Shown here: one piece after another, positions 35,582-46,618 of the stretch
How the letters are laid out: every line of letters begins with the position of its first letter
Numbering within the stretch: the first letter of the stretch is position 1
Assembly: GCA_963665045.2 (NCBI GenBank)
Contig: CAXXJQ010000003.1
Location: forward strand, 682,001-746,000
Length of the DNA: 64,000 nucleotides
Source of the DNA: JAFGRU01 sp016934985
GTDB lineage: Bacteria; Desulfobacterota; Desulfuromonadia; Desulfuromonadales; JAAYDE01
Direction of reading: 5' to 3'
Made by a program: the position numbers and the translations under genes
The notes under the pieces: generated by a model
Databases searched by the model: none
What the model was told of the DNA's origin: nothing
What the model saw: only the letters and a program-made list of their open reading frames with translations

Positions 35582-37106
35582 TTATTTTACCTTCCATTTC
35601 AACCATGATGCCAAGACTTTTTTTATCTTGGGGGTCAATTTTGTCCTGTAATAAGCGTCGGCCACCTTTTTAATGACCTCAGCCTGGGTCGGGTAGGGGT
35701 GAATTGTTTTGGCTAAAGTCGTAAGTCCTATACCAGCCGTCATGGCCAGAGTCCATTCGTTAATCATTTCCCCTGCATGGTTGGCGACAATGGTGGCTCC
35801 GAGGATACGGTCGGTCCCTTTTTTGAGGTAAGCTTTGGCAAAACCTTCGGCTTCACCGTCGAGAAGGGCGCGATCGACTTCGGCAAGGGAGAAGCTGAAG
35901 GTATCTAAGGCCATTCCTTTCCTTTCAGCTTCTTCCAGGGTGAGGCCGACATGGGCAACCTCGGGGATAGTGTAGGTGCACCAGGGAATAACCAGGTTAG
36001 CGGTCGATTGGCGTCCGCCGAAAAGAGCGTTGGCAATGAGGATGCGGGCCAGGGCGTCCGCTGAGTGGGTGAATTTGTAGGCCGAGCAGATGTCCCCCGC
36101 AGCAAAAACATGGGGATTGCTGGTTTGAAGACGCTGGTTGACTCCGACCCCGTGGCGAGGATCGTATTGCACCCCTGCCGCTTCCAGATTGAGACCCTCG
36201 ACATTGGGTATGCGCCCGGCGCCAACGAGAATCTGGTCTACAGGGAGGATGAAACTTTCACCGTCCTGTTCCAGGACAATCTGCTTGGACGTGCCGTTGG
36301 ACCTGACTTCGAGGATTGCTGTGTCATTATGGATGATAATGCCGTCCCGTTCCAGGGCCTCCTGGAGAAAAGCGGATGTCTCGGCGTCCTCCCGCGGCAG
36401 AATTCTGGAGGCAAGGTTTATAATGCCTGACCGTACAGCCGAGATGGGCAAAGGCCTGAGCCAGTTCGCAGCCGATGGGTCCGCCACCGATGATAGCCAG
36501 GCGTTCCGGACGTTGGGTCAGGGAAAAAACCGTTTCATTGGTCAGGCAACCGACCTCATCCAGGCCGGGGATGGGTGGAACATAGGCCCGGGCTCCTGTG
36601 CAGATAGCCGCCTTTTGGAAGTTGAGGGTTGCTTCCTCCACTTCCAGGGTATTCCTGCCGCTGAACCGGGCTTCGCCGAGAAATACGTCCACCCCCAGTT
36701 CCGTAAAACGTTGGACCGAATCGTTGGCGCTGATTTTTGCTCTTACCTGGCGCATCCGCTCCATGGCAACGGCAAAATCGACGCTCAGGTTTTCTCCTCC
36801 CAGAACGCCGAATTCCGCCGCGTTGCGGGCGTCACGAATAGCCCGGCCGGCACGGATAACCCCCTTGGAGGGAACGCAGCCGTAGTTTAAGCAGTCTCCA
36901 CCCATAAGGTGTTTTTCAATCAGGGCGACTTTGGCTCCCAGGCCCGCCGCTCCGGCTGCGGTGACAAGCCCGGCTGTGCCGGCTCCGATGACCACAAGGT
37001 TGTAACGGTCCTGGGGTTCGGGATTGATCCACTCCGGGGGATGTACATTGCCGATCAGTTTTTGGTTATTTTCACTGTCAGGCACAGGTTGAGGTGCATC
37101 AGCCAT
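35582..37106 (-). pseudogene. FAD-dependent disulfide oxidoreductase (lipoamide dehydrogenase/mercuric reductase family), one frameshift
   Basis: The N-terminal part has an FAD site VIGAGTAGLVTAAGAA, the redox disulfide GGDCLNYGCVPSKG and the NAD(P) site IIGGGPIGCELAQAF. Near 36425-36435 the frame changes, and the rest continues from IINLASRILPRED to the second FAD motif FAAGDI and the dimerisation domain with its HPYPTQAE motif. The cysteine pair makes it a true disulfide reductase; the substrate cannot be named, and no pyruvate dehydrogenase or mer gene is nearby. ATG 37106 follows GGAG. The shift is not obviously in a homopolymer, so real damage is possible here. Confidence 0.8.
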
Positions 37107-37288
37107 ATTGTGTGCTCCGGGCAAATAGAAATTAGATAGGAGTGGAATTCGGCAAACGGAAGGACTTCTCCTATGAATTATTACCAGACTTTTCCAGGCT
37201 TGCAAAATAAAAGAACCATAAATCTATCGTTGGCTTTCCGACCTCGAAAATAAAAAAACATCACAAAGTATCTCGCTTTCCCGACAGG

Positions 37289-38731
37289 TTATTTTCGCCA
37301 GAAGGAAGGAAAGAAAATTACCAGGACCGTAAAAAGTTCAAGGCGTCCGAACAGCATGCAGGCGATCAGGACCGTTTTCCCGAAAGGTGCGATATGGGCG
37401 TAGTTGTGGACCGGGCCGACGGACCCAAGGCCAGGCCCGATGTTCCCAAGCGTGGCGATAACGGCCGCCCCCCCTGAAACCAGATCCATGCCCGAGGCAG
37501 CCATGAGAAACGAAGCAAAAACGAAGATGCCTATGTACAGGGCGAAAAATCCCAGGATCGATTGCATAACCTCCCGGTCTACCGGCGCATCCCCGAGTTT
37601 TACCAGACGCACGGCGCGGGGATGGATCAGTCGGTAGAGTTGAAAACGGGCATGTTTGAAAAGGAGCAGGACGCGGGCGACTTTCATGCCACCGCCGGTG
37701 GAACCGGCACAGCCTCCGACAAACATGAGAGATACCAGGACATAGTTGGTGATGACGGGCCATTGCTCGTAATCGGCTGTCCCGAAGCCGGTGGTGGTCA
37801 GGATGGAGATTGCCTGAAAAGCACTGTAGCGCAGGTTGTCAAAAACTGACTGGTAGACCTGACCCTGGTTGTAGCCCATGAAAAGAACGACGGCGCCGAG
37901 GGAAATAGCCAGGTAGAAAAGAAATTCTTCATTCTTGAAATATTCTTTGATGCGGCCGCGGATGGCAAAATAGTGCAGCGAAAAATTGACCCCGGCAAGG
38001 AACATGAAAACAATTATGACCCATTCGATAAAGGGACTGCCAAATGCCCCTACAGATGCGTCACGGGTTGAAAATCCCCCGGTGGCCAGGGTGGCAAAGG
38101 AGTGGCATAAGGCTTCATAGAAGTTCATGCCGCCGGCCATGAGAAGGAGCGTCTCAACGGCGGTGAGAAGAACGTAAACCCCCCAGAGAAGCTTGGCGGT
38201 GTCCTGAATACGGGGTTTGAGGCGGTCGGCCGTCGGACCGGGGACCTCGGCTTTGAAAAGCTGCATGCCGCCGACGCCCAGCATGGGGAGAATGGCCAGA
38301 GACAGAACAATGATGCCCATTCCTCCCAGCCAGTGGGTCAATGCCCGCCACATCAGAATGCTTTCCGGCAGCACCTCGATTTTCTCCAGGATTGTTGCCC
38401 CGGTGGTGGTAAAGCCGCTCATGGTTTCGAAACAGGCATCCAGGGGAGAGGGGATGGTGCCGCTGAAAATGTAGGGAAGAGCCCCGAATAACGAAAAAAA
38501 CAGCCAGCCGAAAGTGACGATTGCAAACCCGTCCCGAATGGAAAGTTCCCGCTCGCTCTCAAAACCTTTGAAGAGGATCATCCCCACCAAAAGACTCACG
38601 ATGGCGGAGAGTACAAAATGGGTGGCGGCGCCGTCCTTATAATAAAAGGCAAAAGGGAGGGGGAGAAAGAAGGCTCCACCCAGAAAAACCAGCAGGGCGC
38701 CGAGAATATGCAGGGTCAGGGCAATGTTCAT
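37289..38731 (-). CDS. trkH: Potassium uptake channel subunit TrkH
   Basis: The 480-residue inner-membrane protein has about ten to twelve hydrophobic segments arranged as four M1-P-M2 repeats. The four filter regions are visible as SGFTTTGAT, LATGGFST, TTTGFGT and LGNIGPGLG, each with the filter glycine. TrkH carries K+ inward and is gated by the TrkA ring. Its ATG directly follows the trkA stop (TGA then ATG), so translation is coupled. K+ and betaine uptake (proVWX) together suit life in changing salinity. Confidence 0.93.
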   Translation of the reverse strand: MNIALTLHILGALLVFLGGAFFLPLPFAFYYKDGAATHFVLSAIVSLLVGMILFKGFESERELSIRDGFAIVTFGWLFFSLFGALPYIFSGTIPSPLDACFETMSGFTTTGATILEKIEVLPESILMWRALTHWLGGMGIIVLSLAILPMLGVGGMQLFKAEVPGPTADRLKPRIQDTAKLLWGVYVLLTAVETLLLMAGGMNFYEALCHSFATLATGGFSTRDASVGAFGSPFIEWVIIVFMFLAGVNFSLHYFAIRGRIKEYFKNEEFLFYLAISLGAVVLFMGYNQGQVYQSVFDNLRYSAFQAISILTTTGFGTADYEQWPVITNYVLVSLMFVGGCAGSTGGGMKVARVLLLFKHARFQLYRLIHPRAVRLVKLGDAPVDREVMQSILGFFALYIGIFVFASFLMAASGMDLVSGGAAVIATLGNIGPGLGSVGPVHNYAHIAPFGKTVLIACMLFGRLELFTVLVIFFPSFWRK

Positions 38732-40087
38732 TCAGGCAAAGAACCTTTCGACCTGAGGCAGGGAGCCCGGCAGGGCAAAGATCACGACCCGGTCCCCCAT
38801 CTGCAGTTTTGTTTCACCCGTAGCGATTTCAAAATGGTTTTCATGGACAATGGCTCCGATGATGGCGCCGTCTGGAAAAAACAAATCTTTTAGTGGTTTA
38901 TTGCATGATGTATTATTTTTAACTTTAAGTTCTATGACTTCAGCGTTGCTTCCTTCGATGGTGCTCAGAGAGATGATTTCACCCCGCCGGACGTATTTGA
39001 GTATGGCGCCGGCTGCCGAGATGCGGGGTGAAACGCAGGCGTCGATGCCCAGGGTGGGGGCGAGGCTGAGAAGTTCTTGTTGGTTGACCAGGGAGACCGT
39101 CCTTTTGGCGCCGTGCTGTTTGCAGAGAAGAGAACAAAGGATGTTGGTCTCATCGTTCTCGGTGACGGCAATGAAGACATCGGCCGAGCCGACCCCTTCC
39201 TCCAGCAGGGTGCGGATATCGTTTCCTTCCGCCTGGATAACCATGGTCTTTTTAAACTTGGCCGAAAGTTCTTCGCAGCGGGCTTCATCCCGTTCTACCA
39301 GCCGGACATCAAAATTTTTCTTCTCCAGTTGTCTGGCCACCAGAAATCCGATGCGCCCGCCTCCGAGAATGAAAACACGCTGTTTGCGACGGGAGGAGGG
39401 TTTGCTCTCTTCAATTTTCAACATGTATTGGATGGCGGGAAGATCGTTTTTGTGGGCAAAGATAAAAATGCTGTCACCGGCCCGGATTTCGTCGTCTCCA
39501 CGGGGAATGATGGTTTTCCCGCCCCGGGTGATGGCGGTGATGACAAAGCGGTACATGCCGCGAATTTCACCCAACTCGCGCAGGGTTATATCGCATAACG
39601 GGCTTTCCGGCCCGATCCGGTAACCGAGAAATTGGATGTTTCCTTCCACGAATTCGGCGGCGTCGATGGCGCCGGTGCGTCCGGCGATTTTGATGATTTC
39701 ATCGGCAACGGCGTCCTGGGGGTTGATGAGGAGATCGATGCCCAGTTTTTCCCTGGTCAGAATCGCCCCCCGGCCCGTGTATTCGATACTTTTGACTCGG
39801 GCTATACGGGTCGGTACATTGTAGCCGCTGGCCATGAGACAGGCCAGAATATTAACCTCGTCCTGGTCGGTGACGGCGATGAAAGTATCAGCATCAGAGA
39901 TGCCTCCCTGCTCGAGGAATTCGGCTCCGGCGCCGTTCCCGGCAATACCCATGACGTTAAGACGGTCCTGGGCCATGCGGAGTCGCTCCGCACGACGGTC
40001 GATGAGGGTGACCTCATGCCCTTCCATGGAGAGGCGTTCGCAGAGGAAATATCCAACCTGGCCGGCACCGACAATGAGAATTTTCAT
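38732..40087 (-). CDS. trkA: Trk system NAD-binding regulator TrkA
   Basis: The 451-residue cytoplasmic regulator contains two RCK units. The first Rossmann motif is GAGQVGYFLCE near residue 7 and the second GGGRIGFLVARQLE near residue 240, each followed by a TrkA-C domain. It binds NAD(H) or ATP and gates TrkH. ATG 40087 fits the Rossmann start; an upstream TTG would add nine residues. It is cotranscribed with trkH. Confidence 0.94.
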   Translation of the reverse strand: MKILIVGAGQVGYFLCERLSMEGHEVTLIDRRAERLRMAQDRLNVMGIAGNGAGAEFLEQGGISDADTFIAVTDQDEVNILACLMASGYNVPTRIARVKSIEYTGRGAILTREKLGIDLLINPQDAVADEIIKIAGRTGAIDAAEFVEGNIQFLGYRIGPESPLCDITLRELGEIRGMYRFVITAITRGGKTIIPRGDDEIRAGDSIFIFAHKNDLPAIQYMLKIEESKPSSRRKQRVFILGGGRIGFLVARQLEKKNFDVRLVERDEARCEELSAKFKKTMVIQAEGNDIRTLLEEGVGSADVFIAVTENDETNILCSLLCKQHGAKRTVSLVNQQELLSLAPTLGIDACVSPRISAAGAILKYVRRGEIISLSTIEGSNAEVIELKVKNNTSCNKPLKDLFFPDGAIIGAIVHENHFEIATGETKLQMGDRVVIFALPGSLPQVERFFA

Positions 40088-40706
40088 GTCTTTGTTTTGT
40101 CCTTTGACAACCAAAGGCTAGGAAATGAACTGTATCCGCAATCGGCCTGAAAAAAGGGACGATTCCTAAGTGGATCTGCCTGGGCATGAGAATAAAGCAT
40201 TAATGATCTTGCTTTTTTCCATGGCCGTCCTTTTTGCCCCAAAAAAAACATAGGCCATTTTAATTGTGTTGTCTACCCGCTTATTTCTCCTGGTTGAGGG
40301 TAATTAGAGCAGATTTTCGGTTCCTCGCAATGTTGTTTTTTAATTTTTTGTAATGACTACTCCAGACAAGAAGCTGCATCGGTGAGTCATGACCGGGTTA
40401 TGGGACAAATCATTGACCTGCCTCAGCATTGCAAAAATTTTCGACAAAACCATGGGTGCGGTTCAGCTTTTTTTAGACATTTATTCAGGTCATCCACTTA
40501 CCCTCTTTTTTCGTCCCCAACCCACGGATTCGGGTAGAAGAAAATGATCCGGCTGCCCCGGATAAACGGGAGCGACTATCGCTTATATAGCACAAGATTT
40601 GCAACAGACGATGGGCGGGGGACCGTTTTGGTGAGCTGAAAAGTAGCTCCTTAAACCTTGATTTGCGGAAAAGAAGGAAAAGGGTATTTTCCCGGGGAGG
40701 AGATGC
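40088..40706. other. Intergenic region between trkA and mltB promoters
   Basis: About 620 bases separate two divergent genes. I see no RNA gene, repeat or convincing frame; a 52-codon frame at 40389-40547 has weak support. It presumably holds both promoters. Confidence 0.5.
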
Positions 40707-41681
40707 ATGGCGATTTTAAAACCTAAAATCTTGATTTTGCTGATGGTTATCTTTTTCAGTGGAAATTTTGCCGCCCAGGCGCAAGCTGATTTCAGCGCCT
40801 GGCTGGAAAAATTTCAGGAGGATGCCATTGCCGAGGGCATTTCCCAGGGCACCCTGAAGGAACATCTGGAAAATATTGAGCCCATCCCCAAGGTGCGGGA
40901 ACTCGACCGCAGCCAACTCTCGCACAAGGATGGCTCACCTATCAGCTTTGGTGAATACCTGCAGCGGATGGTTCCCGATTTCCGGGTTAAAACCGCCCGG
41001 GAAAAATATTCGTTGAATCGGAACCTTTTTCAGGCCATTGCCACCCGTTTCAAGGTCGAACCAGCTTATGTAGTGGCTCTGTGGGCCATTGAAAGTGATT
41101 TTGGAAGGCGCACGGGCTCTTTCCCCACCGTTGCCGCTCTTGCAACTCTGGCTCATGAAGGGCGGCGGGGGAGTTTTTTTCGCAACGAATTGATGGAGCT
41201 GCTGAAACTGATCGATGCCGGAATTATTACCAACCCCGAGCCGAAAGGGTCCTGGGCGGGAGCCATGGGGCAGGTGCAGTTCATGCCGTCTTCATACAAG
41301 GCATTTGCCGTAGATTTCGATGGAGATGGGGAAAATGATCTCTGGAATTCCCTTCCCGACGCTCTGGGATCGGCGGCCAATTATCTTTCCCGGGTCGGAT
41401 GGAGAGATAGCGGGGGCTGGGGACAGCAGGTCAGACTGCCCAAAGGTTTCAAACTTTCAAAAATCGGCCTGGACAAGGTTCGCACCCAGCATGAGTGGCG
41501 CCGCATGGGGGTCAAGGGGATCAAGGGGCCGGGCAGCGAAAAGGCCGCTATTATTGTCCCTGACGGCATGAGTGGGCCCGCATTCCTGGTCTACGATAAT
41601 TTCAATGTCATAAGGCGCTGGAACCGGTCAAATTATTTTGCTTTGGCGGTATGCCACCTTGCTGAAAAGATTGTCAATTGA
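40707..41681 (+). CDS. Lytic murein transglycosylase, MltB family
   Basis: The 324-residue product has a signal peptide (to about AAQA, residue 25) without a lipobox, so it is periplasmic. The SLT-like domain has the catalytic Glu in VVALWAIESDFGRRTG (about residue 129) and the family motif SWAGAMGQVQFMPSSYKAFAVDFDGDG (about 173-199). It cleaves peptidoglycan strands with formation of 1,6-anhydro-muramic ends. A strong GGGGAGGAG ribosome site precedes ATG 40707; a terminator follows. Confidence 0.92.
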   Translation: MAILKPKILILLMVIFFSGNFAAQAQADFSAWLEKFQEDAIAEGISQGTLKEHLENIEPIPKVRELDRSQLSHKDGSPISFGEYLQRMVPDFRVKTAREKYSLNRNLFQAIATRFKVEPAYVVALWAIESDFGRRTGSFPTVAALATLAHEGRRGSFFRNELMELLKLIDAGIITNPEPKGSWAGAMGQVQFMPSSYKAFAVDFDGDGENDLWNSLPDALGSAANYLSRVGWRDSGGWGQQVRLPKGFKLSKIGLDKVRTQHEWRRMGVKGIKGPGSEKAAIIVPDGMSGPAFLVYDNFNVIRRWNRSNYFALAVCHLAEKIVN

Positions 41682-41698
41682 ACTGGTAGCGAAAAGAT

Positions 41699-41735
41699 GA
41701 AAAAAAAGGCCCATTCTTAAAAGAAGGGCCTTTTT
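41699..41735. terminator. Terminator after mltB
   Basis: Hairpin AAAGGCCCATTCTT / AAGAAGGGCCTTT flanked by A and T runs; it also faces the small minus-strand gene at 41771 and may serve both. Confidence 0.88.
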
Positions 41736-41770
41736 AAATTTAATCAGGTTTAGACAGCGCCAAAGCGTTG

Positions 41771-41956
41771 TTAAGAGATGTCTTCACGGTCGCCGTCCGG
41801 GCCTTTCTTCATATATACGGCGGACGATGCCTTGGACAGGCTCAAGCTGTAATTGAGTTTGTTGCAAACATGGGTACGATGGGTTTTTGAGTTTTTACCA
41901 TAATCCACAAAGGGGCAGTCGGTACATTTGAACCCCCGGTCGAATGGGCAAAACAT
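41771..41956 (-). CDS. Small protein (61 aa) with N-terminal cysteine cluster
   Basis: ATG 41956 follows AAGGAGAG at good spacing. The product has Cys3, Cys11, Cys14 and Cys31 (C-x7-C-x2-C-x16-C), suggesting a metal site, possibly zinc or iron-sulfur, followed by a polar tail ending DGDREDIS. No membrane segment or signal peptide. I do not recognise a family with certainty. It converges on mltB. Confidence 0.65.
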   Translation of the reverse strand: MFCPFDRGFKCTDCPFVDYGKNSKTHRTHVCNKLNYSLSLSKASSAVYMKKGPDGDREDIS

Positions 41957-42129
41957 AATTCTCTCCTTGTCAAATTTTCCGATTGGTTAAAATGCTCCTC
42001 AATTGGTATTTATTTAAAACCGAAATTGATCATGTGTCAACAAAATAATATAAAAAAATGAATATGGTGGAAGGTGTTGCCCGCTTTGCTTCCTTCAGCT
42101 AAAATGGCTAAGTTAAAAAAAGAGGTGGC

Positions 42130-42426
42130 ATGTCATTTTTGGTGGAAATTTCTGAGGAACAGATTCGCAAAGAGCGGGAAAAAGCCAGGGCTCTGCGCAA
42201 GAGTCAATGGTGGAAGAACCGCCTGGCTCAGGGGCGTTGCTACTATTGCGGAGCTGAGTTTGCGCCTGCGGATCTAACCATGGACCATATCGTGCCGGTT
42301 ATTCGCGGTGGTCGCAGTACGCGGGGCAATTGCGTTCCTGCCTGTAAGGAGTGCAACAACCGCAAGAAACATCTCCTTCCCATCGAGTGGGAGGAGTACC
42401 TGGATCGTCTCAAAAACCAGGGGTAG
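42130..42426 (+). CDS. HNH endonuclease-domain protein
   Basis: The 98-residue product contains a compact HNH domain: zinc ligands CYYCG (about 37-41), the catalytic DHIVP (about 52-56), the Asn in RGNCVPACKECNNRKK with the second Cys pair, ending in the short helix typical of the family. HNH domains cut DNA using one metal ion. The gene stands alone with AGAGGTGG before ATG 42130. Housekeeping repair or nicking is more likely than restriction because no methylase is present, but the role is not known. Confidence 0.85.
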   Translation: MSFLVEISEEQIRKEREKARALRKSQWWKNRLAQGRCYYCGAEFAPADLTMDHIVPVIRGGRSTRGNCVPACKECNNRKKHLLPIEWEEYLDRLKNQG

Positions 42427-42587
42427 GGAGCACTTGTTTGCCACGATTTGCTGCACCGGGGTTGCGTCCCCTGATTGCTTTAGTTAATGCGGCCCTTGAA
42501 CAGGGTGGTGCATTATCATTTGTCTGATAATTTTTAAGTTTCTACAAAATGTCATTTATACATTGATAACGAGGAGTTTTTGAATCC

Positions 42588-44267
<1,680 letters not shown>

Positions 44268-44322
44268 GGGTAGGATTGGCTGTAGAAAAGTCCATTGTGC
44301 AAATCCAATAAACCGAAATACT

Positions 44323-44399
44323 GCGCCGCTAGCTCAACTGGATAGAGCATCAGACTTCGGATCTGAGGGCTGGGGGTTCGAATCCCTCGCGGCGCGCCA
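44323..44399 (+). tRNA. tRNA-Arg (anticodon TCG)
   Basis: A complete cloverleaf of 77 bases: acceptor stem GCGCCGC/GCGGCGC, D arm GCTCAACTGGATAGAGC, anticodon stem TCAGA/TCTGA with loop CTTCGGA, T arm with GGTTCGAATCC, discriminator G and an encoded CCA. It reads CGA codons and, with inosine absent, probably other CGN. It marks the border between conserved genes and the accessory region. Confidence 0.95.
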
Positions 44400-44404
44400 G
44401 TAAA

Positions 44405-44446
44405 TTAACGGGTTAACTGGTTTTCAGTTGACCCGTTAATATTTTT
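44405..44446 (+). terminator. Terminator after tRNA-Arg
   Basis: Inverted repeat TTAACGGGT...ACCCGTTAA enclosing a partly paired centre, followed by TATTTTT. Confidence 0.75.
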
Positions 44447-44537
44447 GACATGGATGTTCAGAAAAAGTATTTTAAAAATAAGTGGTTGGTAAAAAAATTT
44501 TCTTCACAAAGTGAAAATTAACTGTCAGAATTTACTT

Positions 44538-44783
44538 ATGAGTCCGACAATATTTCGTGAAGGGAAATACCGGTTTTTCTTTTTCAGTCGTGAAGAAGAA
44601 AGGATGCATGTGCATGTGGTTTCCCCAGAAGGTGAGGCCAAATTCTGGATCGAACCAACTGTGGCTTTAGCGGATTTTATTGGATTGAACAGAAGGCAGC
44701 TTTCACGACTTCAGAAAATTGTGGAGAACAGAAGAGATGAAATCATCGGTGCTTGGCAAGATCGCTTTTTTGGAAATAACTAA
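44538..44783 (+). CDS. DUF4160 domain protein
   Basis: The 81-residue product has the DUF4160 pattern: SPTIFREGKYRFFFFSREEERMHVHVVSPEGEAKFWIEP. ATG 44538 starts the conserved region; an in-frame GTG at 44511 is possible and no ribosome site is clear for either. It overlaps the DUF2442 gene by 47 bases. DUF4160-DUF2442 pairs are widespread and have been suggested to be toxin-antitoxin-like, but the activity is unproven. Confidence 0.8.
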   Translation: MSPTIFREGKYRFFFFSREEERMHVHVVSPEGEAKFWIEPTVALADFIGLNRRQLSRLQKIVENRRDEIIGAWQDRFFGNN

Positions 44784-44997
44784 TATATCTCAGCATGGAT
44801 TTTGGCTTTTTTATGAAGGACGGGAATATTTTGTTCCTTTTGAAAAATTCCCCTGGTTCAAGGACATTGAGCTGAAAAAAATATTTAATGTTCATTTGGA
44901 ATCTGCAGGTCATTTTTATTGGCCTGATCTGGATGTAGATCTGAGTGAAAAAATTCTTCGTAATCCTGAGAAGTTTCAACTTATTAGCAGAGCATAG
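44737..44997 (+). CDS. DUF2442 domain protein
   Basis: The 86-residue product shows the DUF2442 pattern: a first strand AFLEITNI, then YEGREYFVPFEKFPWFKD and a C-terminal WPDLDVDLSEKIL. ATG 44737 lies inside the upstream gene after AGAAGAG, implying coupled translation. DUF2442 members are thought to act as the DNA-binding or neutralising partner of DUF4160; this is family-level inference. Confidence 0.82.
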   Translation: MKSSVLGKIAFLEITNISQHGFWLFYEGREYFVPFEKFPWFKDIELKKIFNVHLESAGHFYWPDLDVDLSEKILRNPEKFQLISRA

Positions 44998-45124
44998 AGC
45001 GGTTAGTTGGCTATAAGGCGGCAAAGGGGCTTGGTTTTTTTTAATATGATATGCTGATGTTTTATTCCTGTAGTATTCCGGCTGCCATTAAATCCCCACT
45101 CTTATAGCCTGACCCTCCAATGCC

Positions 45125-45328
45125 TTAAAAACCCGCCTGCTGCCAAGAGGAGGTAACAGAGGAGGTGGGGGCAGCTTGCAAGATTGAAAGGTTTAAAAAA
45201 GTCCATGGGATCAGCAGAAAAAAGCGAAAACGGGCTTCGTCGTCGGAAAAGACATCTTGCCGGGCGTTGCCTAGAAGAATGACATGATACAAGGCGCCGG
45301 GATAATGAAGGCGGGGTTTACGGGCCAT
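45125..45328 (-). pseudogene. REP-associated tyrosine transposase (RAYT), 5' remnant
   Basis: The first 40 residues match the Y1 transposase N-terminus (MARKPRLHYPGALYHVIL, GNARQDVFSDDEARFRFFLL). The sequence then departs from the family and stops early; the catalytic HUH and Tyr motifs are absent. RAYTs mobilise REP/REPIN palindromes, and one such palindrome lies about 130 bases upstream. Dead gene. Confidence 0.8.
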
Positions 45329-45455
45329 AAAAACAACATATCATCAAATCACCATCTATCAATCTTTCAAGCCCATTGCGCAAAATGGCACCGCCCGTAC
45401 CATAGCTCCCTAGTTTGGATAAAGTAGAAAACGCCGAGATGAAAGTAAGTGCGGG

Positions 45456-45524
45456 CAGTCGGGGACGTTGTATAATTGTTGAGTAACTTTATTGAACAAT
45501 TAAACAACGTCCCGGACTGCCTCA
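45456..45524. repeat. REPIN-like long inverted repeat truncating the lipase paralogue
   Basis: Two arms of about 30 bases (containing GACGTTGT and TAATTGTT and their complements) are complementary with few mismatches around a 9-base centre. The left ends read GCAGTC. The last codons and stop of the upstream lipase-like gene lie inside the right arm, so the element replaced the gene's original continuation. Confidence 0.8.
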
Positions 45525-45973
45525 AGATCGGCCGCCTGGTAGACTCCGGTGGAATTGATCCGCTGCCAGTCGTTGTCCATGTCGACAATTTGTTTGATAG
45601 CCAGACCGTCGGTCACAATGTCGCCGTAATCGGCGGAAAACAGATCCAGATCCCTTTCTTCTGTTCCTCGTAAAGAATAAACGTATTCGCCGGTGAACTT
45701 GTTCTGAAAAAGGGTGGTAGAAAATCCTGTGTCGGTGTTGGGGCCATGATAAACAAGGTCCCAGGTTTTGACGAATTCTTCGGCTTGGGTTGAGGAGAGG
45801 TTACCTTCGAAGTTATCATTTTGAAGGGCTGTTTTTATACGATCTGTTCTTATTAGCCCAGAGGGTGCTTCAACGTCACCCGTGTCCTTATTAAATCCAT
45901 CAATTTCATCAAAATGAACATAGCTGGCTTCGGCGAGTAACGCCATGTCATAGAATTCACTGGTTGTGCTCAT
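45500..45973 (-). pseudogene. Truncated RTX-lipase-like protein (N-terminal domain only)
   Basis: The 157 residues resemble the start of the large lipase-like protein at 51751-60750: an N-terminal helix EFYDMALLAEASYV and the strand EYVYSLRGTEERDLDLF, comparable to DEYVIAFRGTEPNSFFD there. The nucleophile GHSLG is missing because the gene ends inside a REPIN-like palindrome. ATG 45973 follows AAGGAGA and overlaps the upstream membrane-protein gene by 17 bases, the same arrangement as at 60.7 kb. It is a truncated paralogue, inactive as a lipase. Confidence 0.65.
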
Positions 45974-46574
45974 GAGCTATCTCCTTAATAGCGTAAAAAG
46001 AATCTTCATACTTTCCAAATTCATTTTTCGCAGGGCGACAATGTTTCGATTTGACCCAAAGCTTGAGTGCCCCAAAACCGATTTGTGATTCACTACCGGA
46101 ATAACCGGAGTAAACACTGCGCCTCCTAACCAAAACTTCCTTCGTTTTTAAATCAACGATGACTTCATCTTGAATACGTACTGGAAAAAGAAAAGATTTG
46201 ACAGGCTCTAGCGTTTCTTTCACAAAGCGGTCGTTTAAACGGTAGCCACTCTGAACCCCTTGCGGTGCTTTATAACGATCAGTTTTGGATGTTGTCGTCG
46301 CCAGTATTTCGGCCACACCGGGATTCTCGCTTATCCACTGCTCCGGGGTTTTATAAACCCAGAAACCGGCTTTAGTGGTACAGTAATAATTGTGTAGAAA
46401 TTTTGTTGGAAGCCAGTCCCAAAAGACTAGGTTGTACATGATGAAAACGGCGATAAATCCCCACAACCACGGATTTCGGCCATGTCTTTTCGCTCTGTTG
46501 GCAGCGATAATCACCGCCGACAATGACATCAACAGATAAATGCCGAATGCCAGTAAATAGAGTAATCCCATCAT
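45957..46574 (-). CDS. Membrane protein coupled to the truncated lipase gene (module copy 1)
   Basis: The 205-residue product has two transmembrane segments (about residues 3-24 and 35-56) followed by a polar domain of 150 residues. A stretch DEVIVDLKTKEVLVRRRSVYSG resembles DEVTITDNKTKEVIASNH in the protein at 60747-61547, and the size and order are similar. The family is unknown to me. ATG 46574 was preferred to the track-long frame from 46670 because the upstream part lies in a dispersed repeat. Its stop overlaps the following lipase-like gene. A partner role for the lipase (folding, anchoring or self-protection) is an inference from gene order in both copies. Confidence 0.65.
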   Translation of the reverse strand: MMGLLYLLAFGIYLLMSLSAVIIAANRAKRHGRNPWLWGFIAVFIMYNLVFWDWLPTKFLHNYYCTTKAGFWVYKTPEQWISENPGVAEILATTTSKTDRYKAPQGVQSGYRLNDRFVKETLEPVKSFLFPVRIQDEVIVDLKTKEVLVRRRSVYSGYSGSESQIGFGALKLWVKSKHCRPAKNEFGKYEDSFYAIKEIAHEHNQ

Positions 46575-46618
46575 TTGGCAAAACCTCTTTTCATATTTAA
46601 GATTCCCTTGAGTAACAA

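Noticed and set aside
40389..40547. A 52-codon frame with GGTGAG upstream in the trkA-mltB spacer
   Set aside because: Spacing of the ribosome site is too short and the product shows no pattern; not enough support.
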